Source of the DNA: Acidobacteriota bacterium
GTDB lineage: Bacteria; Acidobacteriota; Terriglobia; Versatilivoradales; Versatilivoraceae
DNA: 64,000 bases
Direction of reading: 5' to 3'
NCBI GenBank assembly: GCA_028875575.1
Contig: JAPPDF010000097.1
Span: forward strand, 1-64,000
Under the pieces are notes generated by a model. That model was given only the letters and a program-made list of their open reading frames with translations, searched no databases and was not told where the DNA came from. This document shows positions 16,420 to 25,474 of the stretch, piece after piece; the stretch's first letter is position 1, and every line of letters begins with the position of its first letter. The position numbers were made by a program, and so were the translations under genes.

Positions 16420-17925
16420 ATGCGATCCAGACCATTGGGCAACACCATCACGGTCCTTCTCTTTTTGACTGTCGGCACCCTTTCCGCGGCAGACGTCCAC
16501 AACGGACAGGGGGAAATGGCGGGTGAAGTCACCGAAACCAGTGTGATTTTGCAATCCCGCTTGACCCGGAGCACCGCGCTGGTCGACGGAGATCTCGCCG
16601 GTACCCCCGGGGTCGCCCGTTTCGAGCTGTCGGCGGCCGAGGATTTTTCCGATCCCAGGGTGACCGAGTGGCTGTCCGCGTTGCCCGCGAACGACTATAT
16701 CGTCAAGACCCGGATCTCGGGATTGACTCCGGCAACCCGCTACTACTACCGGCTGCGCTACGGTGTCGATCAGGAAAATACCAAACTCGGTCTCGTCGCC
16801 ACCTTCAGGACCCTGGCCGGACGGGAGAGGAGCGCGGTGGTGAGCTTTGTGGTGGTGACGGGGATGAACTACGCCTTCTTCCAGGACGGCGCTCCCCAGT
16901 TTCAGCGTCCCAAGTACGAAGGCCACGACAAGCCCCTGGGCTATCCGGCCCTGGCCACCATCCTGCGCATGAAGCCCGACTTCTTTGTGGGAACCGGAGA
17001 CAACGTCTACTACGACCACCCGGCCGACTCCCGCGCCCGAACCCGGGCCGAGCTGCGGAAGAAATGGCACGAGCAGTTCGTGCAGCCTCGGTATATTCAG
17101 CTATTCCGACAGGTTCCGACTTACTGGGAGAAGGATGACCACGACCACCGCTTCAACGACTCCGATCCCCACACGCCCGTGCAGGGCTACCACGCCTGGG
17201 TGGAAGACAAGGAGAATCCGGAGCTGGCCCGACAGCCCTCCAACGCCCTGGGCATCGAAATCTTTCGGGAGCAGGTGCCGGTGGTGGACCCGGCGGACAA
17301 GGAGGCGGTGACCTACCGCACCCACCGGATCAGTCGGGAACTCCAGATCTGGCTGGTTGAGGGCCGCGACTACCGCAGCCCCAACGGTATGGAGGACGGT
17401 CCGGCCAAGACCCTGTGGGGGAAGGAGCAGATCGCCTGGTTGAAGCGGACGCTGCTGGAGTCGGACGCCCCCTTCAAGATCCTGATCTCACCCACGGCCC
17501 TGGTGGGCCCCGACGGCGCCACCAAGCGGGACAGCCACGTCAACATCGGCGGTTTTCAGCACGAGGCCGGGAAGTTCTTCGGATGGCTGGACCGGAATCG
17601 TCCGGTCAAGAGGAATTTCTATCTCATTTGCGGCGACCGCCACTGGCAATATCATGCCGTCCATCCCGGTGGCGTGGAGGAGTTCGCCTGCGGAGCCCTC
17701 TGCGACGCCAACGCCTTCGCGGCCATTTCACCCGGCGACCCCAACTCGACCGATCCCGAGGGCAGGATTATCCACAAGTACACCCAGCGGGGGCAGTCCG
17801 GCGGCTTCCTGCGGGTGCGGGTCCATCCGCCGGCCGCAGACAGGGCGGCTCAGGCCGAGTTCGCCTTCTACGACGAACTGGGAGCGCTGCTCTACCGGAC
17901 CCTCAAGTCTGCCCAAGGGCCATAA
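16420..17925 (+). CDS. phoD: PhoD-like alkaline phosphatase/phosphodiesterase
   Basis: A 501-residue exported metallophosphatase of the PhoD type. A signal peptide (1-24) is followed by a fibronectin-like N-terminal domain (to about 120) with the 'GLTPATRYYYRLRYG' phrase typical of PhoD. The catalytic domain shows the metal-ligand motifs GTGDNVYYD, WEKDDHDH and CGDRHWQYHAV. PhoD enzymes use iron and calcium to release phosphate from mono- and diesters in the periplasm. The ATG at 16420 has AAAGGGG upstream and sits directly before the signal peptide. It is a single gene; phosphate control (a Pho box) is plausible but I did not identify one. Confidence 0.88.
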   Translation: MRSRPLGNTITVLLFLTVGTLSAADVHNGQGEMAGEVTETSVILQSRLTRSTALVDGDLAGTPGVARFELSAAEDFSDPRVTEWLSALPANDYIVKTRISGLTPATRYYYRLRYGVDQENTKLGLVATFRTLAGRERSAVVSFVVVTGMNYAFFQDGAPQFQRPKYEGHDKPLGYPALATILRMKPDFFVGTGDNVYYDHPADSRARTRAELRKKWHEQFVQPRYIQLFRQVPTYWEKDDHDHRFNDSDPHTPVQGYHAWVEDKENPELARQPSNALGIEIFREQVPVVDPADKEAVTYRTHRISRELQIWLVEGRDYRSPNGMEDGPAKTLWGKEQIAWLKRTLLESDAPFKILISPTALVGPDGATKRDSHVNIGGFQHEAGKFFGWLDRNRPVKRNFYLICGDRHWQYHAVHPGGVEEFACGALCDANAFAAISPGDPNSTDPEGRIIHKYTQRGQSGGFLRVRVHPPAADRAAQAEFAFYDELGALLYRTLKSAQGP

Positions 17926-17931
17926 GAACAG

Positions 17932-18783
17932 TCAGACCATTTTCTTCTGAGAGCCGGCGGGGTGGTAGTAGGGGGCCAACAGCAGGTGGGACTTGACCGG
18001 GTCGGCCTGGGTGCGCCGCAGCAGATCCGGCGAGAATTCACAGCCGGGCCAGTTCTCCATGTAGGAGGGGCCGTACTGGAACTCCAACCAGGATTGGCTT
18101 TCCAGGCGGGGCGGCCTCAGGGCATGAGAGACGTTCTCGGTGAAAATCACCGCCGAGCCGGCCGTCAGGGGCAGGTCCTGCAAGGGAGGAACCTTGTCCA
18201 GCTCCCGGTCGGCATAGGGATGGGGCAGGTGGCTCTTGTGGCTGCCGGGGATCAGGCAGAAGGCTCCGTTTCCCTCATTGGCGTCGTCCAGCGCAATCAG
18301 GCAGGTCACCAGCAGGCAACGGAACTCTCCCTCGGGACCGCAACGGTAGCGCGCGTATCGGCGCGGGTCGGCCTTTCCGCCCTGAGTCAGGCGGCCGCGG
18401 CTTCCCACCCCTCGAATCCTTACCCGGGAAGCAATCAGCCGAAACTGCCTTCTCCATATGAGTGCCTGCAGGTGGCGCAGCACGGGCCGCAGGGCCATGG
18501 CGTCTTCCAGGACACCCCCGGCTTCGATGATGTTGAGCAGTTCGGCCTCGGAGCCGTCCCCCTGTCGCCGGGTGACCCCGCCGGAGGACGTCCGAGCCAG
18601 GGTCTCGAGGCGTTGTCGCGCCTGCTCGACCCGGCTAGGACTCAGCACTTCCGGCAGGAGGGCGTATCCGGCGATATCGAAAAAGTGCTGCTCTTCCAAC
18701 GAGAGCAGTTGGCGGTCGCTTCCGGTCTGAAGGTCGAAGACGTCTTCCTCGGTGGGGGGGCGTTGGATTGGAGTCGTGTCCAC
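17932..18783 (-). CDS. PhyH-like protein lacking the proximal iron histidine
   Basis: A 283-residue protein of the phytanoyl-CoA dioxygenase fold. Family signatures are clear: FFDIAGYALLPEVLSPS at the start, LIALDD...NGAFCLIPGSHKSH in the core, and a distal histidine in TENVSHAL. At the place where the family has its HxD (or HxG) iron motif the sequence reads RLTQGGKAD, so both the first histidine and the acidic ligand appear to be absent. It may be catalytically dead, use other ligands, or do another job. The start is a GTG. It lies beside a PhyH paralogue (18892-19719) that keeps a histidine there, with a gap of about 110 bases. Confidence 0.82.
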   Translation of the reverse strand: MDTTPIQRPPTEEDVFDLQTGSDRQLLSLEEQHFFDIAGYALLPEVLSPSRVEQARQRLETLARTSSGGVTRRQGDGSEAELLNIIEAGGVLEDAMALRPVLRHLQALIWRRQFRLIASRVRIRGVGSRGRLTQGGKADPRRYARYRCGPEGEFRCLLVTCLIALDDANEGNGAFCLIPGSHKSHLPHPYADRELDKVPPLQDLPLTAGSAVIFTENVSHALRPPRLESQSWLEFQYGPSYMENWPGCEFSPDLLRRTQADPVKSHLLLAPYYHPAGSQKKMV

Positions 18784-18891
18784 GGCTGAAAGGTGCTCTT
18801 TCCGGAGGGGCCGCCGCCTGCCCGCCAGGTATCCGGGCGACGCGGTCCGGCAGCGGTGTTGCCTTACCGGCGCGACCTCGCCCGCCTGGAC

Positions 18892-19719
18892 TCATACGGT
18901 GACAAGGTCGGCGGGTGCGTTTTCGAACGGCGCCGGTCCCTGGACCAGCTCCAGACGGCGCGGATTGGCCCGCGACTCAAAGCCGGGGGCCACCTCGGTC
19001 AACCGGCCCCAGGCGCACTGAAAGGCAGGGGCATAGGAATAGAACAGGGTTCGGCGCACTCTGGAGCCCCGGTTCTCCACGGCTCCGTGGGACAGGTCCT
19101 CGGAAAAGAGCACGGCGTCTCCCGCCTCGCAGGGCAGAGGCCGCACCAGCGGATGGGCAGGATCGGGAATCTGTCCCACCAGCGGGTTGCGAAAGTGACT
19201 CTTGTGGCTTCCCGGGATGACGGCAAAGCAGCCGTCCTCCACGCCCACGTCGGTCAGGGCAAAGGATATCTTGATGCTGGCGCAGCGAAAAACTTCCTGC
19301 TCAAAGGCATATTCGCTGTAGGGCAGCATCTCGGCGTAGCCGTGGTGGAAAACGAATCCTCCACCGCCCCGGCGCGACATGAAGCTGGCCGCGTCAAGCC
19401 GCATGGGTACCCCGATGGTCTCTTCCAGGTAGGGAAGGGTAGCGGGCCAGTCGATCAACTCCTCGAAGGGGCCGCCGCAGGGAAGGATGTTGCCGGAGTA
19501 GTCCGCCAGGCCCTGTTGCGGCTCCGGACCCACCTGCGCATAGACGTTGTCCTGCTGGTACTTCCGGGGCAGGTTGCGGGCCTCCACCTCCTGGTCGCTC
19601 AGGGTCTCCAGCCGGTCGATGCTCTCGTTCATGGCAGCCAGAACCGGCGGCGGCAGGACCTTCCTCAGCACCAGGTAGCCGTTGAGATCGAACAGATACC
19701 GCTCTTCCGCAGTCACCAT
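18892..19719 (-). CDS. PhyH-family oxygenase with an HxG motif
   Basis: A 275-residue PhyH-family protein. It has the N-terminal FDLNGYLVLRKVLPP, then FHHGY where HxD is expected. The core ALTDVGVEDGCFAVIPGSHKSH follows, with a distal histidine in SEDLSHGAVE and an arginine pair in RVRRTLFY. The usual aspartate of HxD is a glycine, giving an HxG arrangement. In known 2-oxoglutarate enzymes HxA/HxG is the signature of radical halogenases. It also occurs in large PhyH groups of planctomycete-like bacteria whose activity is not settled. I chose the ATG at 19719 because AGGGGG precedes it; a GTG at 19725 is possible. Confidence 0.85.
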   Translation of the reverse strand: MVTAEERYLFDLNGYLVLRKVLPPPVLAAMNESIDRLETLSDQEVEARNLPRKYQQDNVYAQVGPEPQQGLADYSGNILPCGGPFEELIDWPATLPYLEETIGVPMRLDAASFMSRRGGGGFVFHHGYAEMLPYSEYAFEQEVFRCASIKISFALTDVGVEDGCFAVIPGSHKSHFRNPLVGQIPDPAHPLVRPLPCEAGDAVLFSEDLSHGAVENRGSRVRRTLFYSYAPAFQCAWGRLTEVAPGFESRANPRRLELVQGPAPFENAPADLVTV

Positions 19720-19893
19720 GCCCACCCCCTATGACAGGACCTTGCGGGCCTCATGGTAGCAGATAGCCGGCGGCGTCGCCAACGCCCCATGGACTTGTCC
19801 CGGCGCCACCCCGGCGGAGGCGGGCCGGGCTGAGCAGATCCGGGCCCTGTCGTGGACCCAAGTTCCGGATCCTCTTCTCACCGGAGTCGTCCC

Positions 19894-22257
19894 TCACAGA
19901 TCGTTCGGTCTGGCCATGCGGTAGCCGACCCGGCGTACGGTGAAGATATAGGAGCAGTTGGACGGGTCATCGCCGAGCTTGCGGCGGAGCCTCTTCACGT
20001 AGGTACGAACCAGTTGAGGATCGCCGAATGCGCGTCTGCCCCACACCTTGCGCAGCAGCGAATCGTAGCTGAGGACCCGTCCCGCGTTGACCGAAAGTGC
20101 CCTGAGCAGATCGAATTCGGTCGCCGTCAGCTCCAGAGGTTTACTGCTCACTGTGACCCGGCGTCCCTCGTAGTCGATGGCCAGGTCTCCCAGCCTGAAA
20201 GGTTCGGACGGCGCTGCAAATCTGCGCAGGACCGCCTGGACTCTGGCTACCAGTTCCGTCGGCGAGAAGGGCTTGACGATGTAATCGGCGGCTCCCATCT
20301 GCAAGGCCTTGGCGATCGTCTCGTCCCTTCCATATCCGGAGATGAAGATGACCGGCAGGTCGGCCATGGCCGGAAGCTCCTCCATCAGTTGGATGCCATC
20401 GGTTCCGGGCAGCATCAAGTCGAGCAGGACCAATTGGGGTTTCTTCGTCTCGATCAGGTGGGACACCTTCCGTGGGTCGCCCGTCATGAGCGGCGAGTAG
20501 CCCACGGCCGAGAGGGCGTCCCGAACGTAGCGGAGGGTCAGCGGGTCGTCGTCCACCACCAGGATGCGATTTTCCTCCGGTCCTTGCCGGGGCAGAGGAG
20601 AGGTGCCTCCGGCAAAGCCGGTAGCAGCGCGCCCTCCGGCCTGCTCGGCCAAGGGAATGGTGAAAGTAAAGCGCGTGCCCAGGCCTGCTCCGCCGCTCTC
20701 GGCCCTGATGCGGCCCCCGTGGGCTTCCACCAACCCCTTGCAGATGGCCAACCCCAGGCCCGAACCCCTGATCCCGGCATCTTGGTCTCCCAGGCGCGCG
20801 TACTTGCGGAACAGGTGAGGCAACTGCTCGCGCGAAATGCCCCGGCCTTCATCGGAGACCGAGACCGCCACGTAAACCCCATCCTGCGCGGCTGCGACCC
20901 GGATGGGGGAGGTCTCGGGAGAGTACCTCGAGGCATTGGCAAAGAGGTTGTTCAGAACCTGGACGATGCGATGCTGGTCGGCCTTAACCGGGGGCAGGTC
21001 CGGAGGCAGGTCGATCAGGATGGTGTGCCTGCCGCCTCCGCTCAGGAAAGTGTTCCTGGCCTGGTCCACCAGGTCGGCTACCTCGGCCGGCTCCGGAATG
21101 ACCGACAGAGTGCCCGCCTCGATGCGCCCGGCGTCCAGCAGGTCGCTGATCAAGCCCCGCATATGATCGGCCTGTTCTTCGATGATGCGGTAAAACTGCA
21201 GCATCTCGGCCAGGTCCGGGGCTGGAGAAGCGTCCAGAACGGTAGTGGCCGAACCCTTGATGGAGGTCAGCGGCGCCCGCAGTTCGTGACTAACCAAGCT
21301 CAGGAATTCGGCCCGTGACCGCTCCAGCTCCTCCAGCGGCGCCATGTCCTGCAGGGTGACGACTACCGACTCGATCACGCCATCCGCGGAACGGATCGGC
21401 GTGGCGTTGATCAGCGTGGTGACGCTCCGGCCGCCGGGCACCTCGACCACGATTTCCTCGGCGCGCACCGTGGTCGCGCTGCTCAGCACCTGTGCCAGGG
21501 GGAACTCTTCCAACGATATCTCGCGGCCGTCGGCGCGGCGGCACTTCACGATCTCCAGCAACCGCTCCGCGGAGTGTTCTTCCGGGCTCAGGCCCTCGAC
21601 GATTCGCTTTGCCTCCTGATTGATCAATACCGGCTGGCCCGTCCTGGCATTGAAAACCGCCACGCCCACCGGCGAGGTATCGACCAGACCCTCCAGGTCG
21701 GCCCTGGCCCGATGCTCGTCACGGTAGGTGCGTGCGTTGGCGATCGCCGTCGCCGCTTGCGCCGCAAACAACACCAGTACCTCCTCGTCCTCGTCGGTGA
21801 ACTCTAGTCCGCCTGACTTTCCACCCAGAAAGAAAGTGCCCACATGCGCGCCCTGGTGTCGGAGAGCCGTCGCCTGAACGGTCTTCGGTAATATCGGGAG
21901 CGGACAAATGCCCAGCGACCGGATGTAACTGTGCAGGTCGGTCAGTCTCAGCGAACCGTCAAGCTCCCGGAACTGTTCGCATACCCCCCGCCCGTCGGTC
22001 CAGTCCATCAGCTGGCGGTGCTCCTCTGGAGCAAAGCCGAAAGAGACGAAGTCCTCTGGCTGCCCCGACTCGCCGATCGTCGAGATCCCACCATAGACGG
22101 CACCGGTCAGTTCGCGGGCGCTTTCCACAACTTCTGTCAAGACGGTGTCGAGGTCGAGGCTTGCACTGATGCGCAGGCTGGCTGCGCTCAGTTTGGAGAT
22201 GCGGTCCCGCAATTCCTGGATCTCCTGCATCAATTGGTTGGGACTCTTCGATTCCAT
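19894..22257 (-). CDS. Hybrid sensor kinase with receiver and OmpR-type DNA-binding domain
   Basis: A 787-residue soluble regulator that carries a complete two-component system in one chain. The order is coiled coil (8-30), GAF-like sensor (about 30-180), PAS-like domain (about 190-305) and HisKA with phospho-acceptor H324 in SHELRAPL. The HATPase follows with N-box NNLFANASRY, G1 DEGRGI and G2 GSGLGLAI (to about 535). A receiver domain with D613 in LLDLMLPG comes next (565-680), then a winged helix ending RRVGYRM (690-785). It has no membrane segment, so it should sense a cytoplasmic or diffusible signal. The ATG at 22257 follows GGAGGAGG. The last stretch would bind DNA directly after intramolecular phosphotransfer. 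Confidence 0.93.
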   Translation of the reverse strand: MESKSPNQLMQEIQELRDRISKLSAASLRISASLDLDTVLTEVVESARELTGAVYGGISTIGESGQPEDFVSFGFAPEEHRQLMDWTDGRGVCEQFRELDGSLRLTDLHSYIRSLGICPLPILPKTVQATALRHQGAHVGTFFLGGKSGGLEFTDEDEEVLVLFAAQAATAIANARTYRDEHRARADLEGLVDTSPVGVAVFNARTGQPVLINQEAKRIVEGLSPEEHSAERLLEIVKCRRADGREISLEEFPLAQVLSSATTVRAEEIVVEVPGGRSVTTLINATPIRSADGVIESVVVTLQDMAPLEELERSRAEFLSLVSHELRAPLTSIKGSATTVLDASPAPDLAEMLQFYRIIEEQADHMRGLISDLLDAGRIEAGTLSVIPEPAEVADLVDQARNTFLSGGGRHTILIDLPPDLPPVKADQHRIVQVLNNLFANASRYSPETSPIRVAAAQDGVYVAVSVSDEGRGISREQLPHLFRKYARLGDQDAGIRGSGLGLAICKGLVEAHGGRIRAESGGAGLGTRFTFTIPLAEQAGGRAATGFAGGTSPLPRQGPEENRILVVDDDPLTLRYVRDALSAVGYSPLMTGDPRKVSHLIETKKPQLVLLDLMLPGTDGIQLMEELPAMADLPVIFISGYGRDETIAKALQMGAADYIVKPFSPTELVARVQAVLRRFAAPSEPFRLGDLAIDYEGRRVTVSSKPLELTATEFDLLRALSVNAGRVLSYDSLLRKVWGRRAFGDPQLVRTYVKRLRRKLGDDPSNCSYIFTVRRVGYRMARPNDL

Positions 22258-23061
22258 ATCCTCCTCCCAATCTGAAATCAAACGCGGTTCCGGACCGTTG
22301 CGCTCCGTCTCGAGGGAAGGACGGAAATCGAGACGGGACAAGTTGCACCAAGGGTAAATATGACGTCCAGATGGGTAAGTTCATAGTAATAACATACTTA
22401 TAACATTACTATTCATAATATAGACATGTAAATACCTACATAATAGAGCATTGTTGCGGGTTTAGGTAACCATTGGAAGCACAGAGAGTGCAGCACCTTC
22501 AGATTTCAGGGGCCGCTCTCGAGTACCCACGCTCTGGCCCGGAGCGAGATCGTGTCCCTGCCGACTCGTGATTATCCCTGAGTGTCTCGAAACGTCACGA
22601 CGAGGTCAAAAGACGGAGCGGCTTAAACCGGCCACGTCTCAAGGGACACAGGGCAATGGCCTGGGTTTGCTCATCGCCCGGCCTGACAAGGGCCAGGTCC
22701 GCCGGACGCGTAGCGGTCCCGCCATCGCAACTCTGCCGCTGCAGAAACCGGCGGGACGGTGGCAGTGAGCCAAGCCGTGCCAAGGGAAGCGAAGGCCCAA
22801 CCGGTTTGCGATATGGCCGGCAACAAGCCGTCTATACGTTTTCTGATTGTTTGGGCGCTGCAGCTATCCACGCCGGATTGGCGAGGTGAATGGTCCGCCG
22901 ACCGTCAATTCGGCGATTGAGTGCTGTCCCGAAAATCAGGAGAACCAGAAAGATTCGACCATACATTAGCCTGGTGTCTCTCCGGCATATGCAAGGCCAA
23001 GGGGAACTATCCGGGGCGCCATTCAGAGTAAAGCCAACTCCAAACAGAAGGATATAGCCTC
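22258..23061. other. Gene-free region upstream of the regulator
   Basis: I found no supported gene in these 800 bases. The part 22378-22450 is strikingly AT-rich compared with everything around it and contains a palindrome (see 22384-22411). The part 22600-22900 is GC-rich with short complementary segments but no recognisable element or domain-bearing frame. Confidence 0.55.
22384..22411. promoter_or_regulatory. AT-rich palindrome, possible operator/promoter of the hybrid kinase gene
   Basis: TAGTAAT (22384-22390) and ATTACTA (22405-22411) form a perfect seven-base dyad, within an AT-rich block of about 70 bases. It lies about 130 bases upstream of the kinase start codon. Such a dyad could bind the OmpR-type domain of that same protein. 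This is inference from position and symmetry only. Confidence 0.4.
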
Positions 23062-23367
23062 ATGGTCCCTCCCAGAGCAATCGGTAACTCTGCAAAGTTT
23101 GCGCAAGCATTGACCGAACTGGTGTTCGATGCAGCTACGGTCGCGACTCAAACCCTGGATCAAGGGCTTAGAGAGAGCCATATCAGGTTGGCTCAACTAG
23201 GGGGAAAACTTAGTGAGCACGACGCCAAATTCAAACAGGTTGCTGCTTCGCTCGATCGGATCGAGAAGAACCTCAGTATCGCCTTGAACGAGAAACTTCA
23301 GGAATTCAGGGTTCAAATCCTTGCGGACGTCAAACAGGCCTTGAAGACGACGTCCAAAGAGGATTAG
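23062..23367 (+). CDS. Small hypothetical protein, helical/coiled-coil
   Basis: A 101-residue frame with an ATG preceded by AGAAGG. The composition is that of a real soluble protein, rich in Ala, Leu, Lys and Glu. A heptad-like helical pattern runs from about 45 to 95, with several Lys/Asp/Glu pairs. Base composition is less GC-rich than the neighbours, hinting at transfer or weak constraint. I recognise no domain. It stands alone between the regulator's upstream region and a repeat element. It could equally be a chance frame. Confidence 0.42.
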   Translation: MVPPRAIGNSAKFAQALTELVFDAATVATQTLDQGLRESHIRLAQLGGKLSEHDAKFKQVAASLDRIEKNLSIALNEKLQEFRVQILADVKQALKTTSKED

Positions 23368-23524
23368 CCCGGGGTTCTCATTCAGAGTTCACGGACAAGT
23401 CCCGCCCCCTCCCTGCCGGGCGCTTCATCGGAGGAAGGAACTGCCGATGGTTGTTGAAGATGAACCACGAATGGACTCAAAGACCGATGGACCTCCCTTG
23501 CTGCGACGACGTCACGGGATGAAG

Positions 23525-23738
23525 CCCACCCGGGAGCGCGGGCGTCTCGCCCGCAAGAGTCTTGGCACAGCCTCGGCCATCTCCTCCACCCGGTTCGGCC
23601 GGCAAGGGCGCCACGACTCTGCCTCGGCCGAGCCCATGCCGTTCCCGCCGGCAGGCTGTCTGGGTGCGGCATCGCAGGGAAACTGAGCGGCACCGAACGG
23701 GAGTGCATGCGGGCGGGACGCCCACGCTCCCGGGTGGG
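23525..23738. repeat. Dispersed inverted repeat, family C
   Basis: Arms 23525-23554 (CCCACCCGGGAGCGCGGGCG...) and 23709-23738 are imperfect reverse complements, enclosing about 155 bases. Just outside the left arm, 23478-23524 continues a block that recurs inverted at 38131-38189. The whole stretch 23368-23791 has no gene. Frames crossing it give short Gly-Ala-Pro-Arg-rich peptides that are products of the repeat, not proteins. Confidence 0.75.
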
Positions 23739-23791
23739 CCTGCTCGGCCGAAAAATCTCGAGGTCCACCTCACAAGCCCCAGGGATCGAAC

Positions 23792-24085
23792 ATGAATAGA
23801 CTGAGCGTTCTCGGCGTTGTCCTCCCGATCGCCGCGGTGGTGGCAGGCAGCCCCGCCTGGGCCTGGTCCGCACAATCACCCGAACCGGACCCTGGCTACG
23901 CCTCGCCGGTTCAGCAGCAGGACCTGGCCCAGAAGATGGAGATTTGTACCGAGAGTCGAACCTGGAAGCGGCCAGCCAACGTACACGGGGTTCAGGCTAC
24001 ACTGGTCGGCGGCGGTAGCGCCGGTGGAATCGTCATTGTCGAGTGGTGGGAGTGGATCGATCTGCCCAAGGTCGGGACACCGTGA
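23792..24085 (+). CDS. Small hypothetical exported protein
   Basis: A 97-residue frame starting with a good signal peptide (residues 1-24: MNRLSVL..., hydrophobic core, SPAWA cleavage-like site). The mature part is about 70 residues with one cysteine and a Gly-rich turn (LVGGGSAGG). I recognise no family. A CAGGGA sequence lies about seven bases before the ATG. The following 24086-24307 shows nothing further. It may be genuine, or a remnant of a larger exported protein. Confidence 0.4.
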   Translation: MNRLSVLGVVLPIAAVVAGSPAWAWSAQSPEPDPGYASPVQQQDLAQKMEICTESRTWKRPANVHGVQATLVGGGSAGGIVIVEWWEWIDLPKVGTP

Positions 24086-24307
24086 TGGTCCAAATCGGGC
24101 TGGATGCGGAGGCATGAGCTTTCATCAAATCACTTTCGGTCCTTTTTCCATGCCAGCCCTGAAATAAACCCCTCTGTGCATTAGTCTCCTGCCAATCACT
24201 CCTTTCCATCGATTCCGGTCAGTCGACCAGGCCGGTCACCAGGCCAGAGACAGCCGGAAGCCCCCTTCAACAGACCACTCGGCAGGACGGCTGTGGGGTG
24301 ACTGCCA

Positions 24308-25474
24308 TCACTCTACACCCAGCGGCACCCAGCGGAGGCAGGAGGGGCTGGACAGCTCCAGCACCTGCCCCGTGGGCGTGAGTCTGCCGGTCTGGGAGTC
24401 GACGGCAAAGGTGACGACGGTGTTGCTTTCCCGGTTCAGTGCAATCAGCCACCTGCCGGTGGGGTCCAGGTTGAAGTTTCGCGGGTAGCTGCCCCGGGTA
24501 GGGGTGTAGTCGACGGCGCTCAGGCGGCCGCTGTCCGGGTCGATGGAGAACACGGCGATGGAGTCGTGCCCGCGATTGGACCCATAGAGGAACTTGCCCG
24601 TAGGGTGGACCACGATCTCGGCGGTCCAGGTCTCCCCCGGGAAGGATGCCGGAACCGTGGGAATCCGCTGAAGTTCCTCCAGGATCCCGCTCCGCTCGTC
24701 CCACTTCAGTGCCATCACCGCGTTTCCCGTCTCCTCGAGGATATAGCAGAACCGGCCGGAAGGATGAAAGGCCAGGTGGCGGGGGCCGCTGCCCGGCCGG
24801 AACGGGAATTCGGCGGGGTCGTGGCGCTGGAGCATTGCCCTGGCCGGGTCGACCCGGTAGAGGTGGACCTTGTGGGTGCCGACGTCGGGCACGATGAGGA
24901 AGCGGTCGTCCGGCGCGAAGTTGGCGGAATGGGGATGGGGCGCCTCGGCGCCGCGGTGCTGCATGATGCTGACCGTCTTACCCAGCCGGCCGTCTCCGAG
25001 CACCGGGTAGGAAGCCACGGTGCCGGTGACGTAGTTGGCCACGGCCAACATGCTGCCGTCGCCGGCGAGGCTGATGTGACAGGTGCCCCTGCCCTGGGCC
25101 GGCGCCCGGTTGAGCAGACTGAGCCCGCCGGTTGCCGGATCGATGGCATAGGCGCTGACCGTTCCGGGGCGGCCTCCCACCTCGTTGGTGGAGTAGAGGG
25201 TGCGCCGGTTGGGGTGGACGGCCAGGTAGGAGGGGTCCTCTGCTTCCAGGGCCAGGCGGATGGGGCTCAGCCTGCCGCTGGAGACCTCGAAGCGGCTGAC
25301 ATAAATGCCCTTGCCGCCGTGCTCCCCCCGGGTAAAGGTGCCGAAATAGGCCAGGTAGCGCTTGGAAGTCTCGGGTTGCATGGGGTCCGGCTGTTGGGGG
25401 TCGGAATTCCCGCAACCGCCCGCAAGGGCAGCCAGAAAAATGATACCGGCAGGGAAAAGGCGGCGCAATCTCAT
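24308..25474 (-). CDS. Lactonase-family (YbhE/Pgl-like) beta-propeller lipoprotein
   Basis: A 388-residue seven-bladed propeller of the 6-phosphogluconolactonase/lactonase family. Family phrases include YFGTFTRG, YLAVHPNRRTLYSTNE, CHISLAGDG, HPHSANFAPDDRFLIVPDVG, GSGPRHLAFHPSGRFCYILEE and YPRNFNLDPTGRWLIALN. The N-terminus is a lipoprotein signal with C21 in LAGGC, so the protein is anchored in the envelope rather than cytoplasmic. A role in the pentose-phosphate pathway is therefore unlikely; cleavage of an external lactone or another sugar acid is more plausible. Its ATG overlaps the stop of the upstream M19 gene by four bases (ATGA). Confidence 0.88.
   Translation of the reverse strand: MRLRRLFPAGIIFLAALAGGCGNSDPQQPDPMQPETSKRYLAYFGTFTRGEHGGKGIYVSRFEVSSGRLSPIRLALEAEDPSYLAVHPNRRTLYSTNEVGGRPGTVSAYAIDPATGGLSLLNRAPAQGRGTCHISLAGDGSMLAVANYVTGTVASYPVLGDGRLGKTVSIMQHRGAEAPHPHSANFAPDDRFLIVPDVGTHKVHLYRVDPARAMLQRHDPAEFPFRPGSGPRHLAFHPSGRFCYILEETGNAVMALKWDERSGILEELQRIPTVPASFPGETWTAEIVVHPTGKFLYGSNRGHDSIAVFSIDPDSGRLSAVDYTPTRGSYPRNFNLDPTGRWLIALNRESNTVVTFAVDSQTGRLTPTGQVLELSSPSCLRWVPLGVE

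Noticed and set aside
23310-23320. GGGTTCAAATCC, resembling a tRNA T-arm
   Set aside because: No acceptor stem, anticodon arm or D-arm can be placed around it; it lies inside a small open frame.
23382-23879. A 165-residue minus-strand frame
   Set aside because: It is the translation of the family C inverted repeat.
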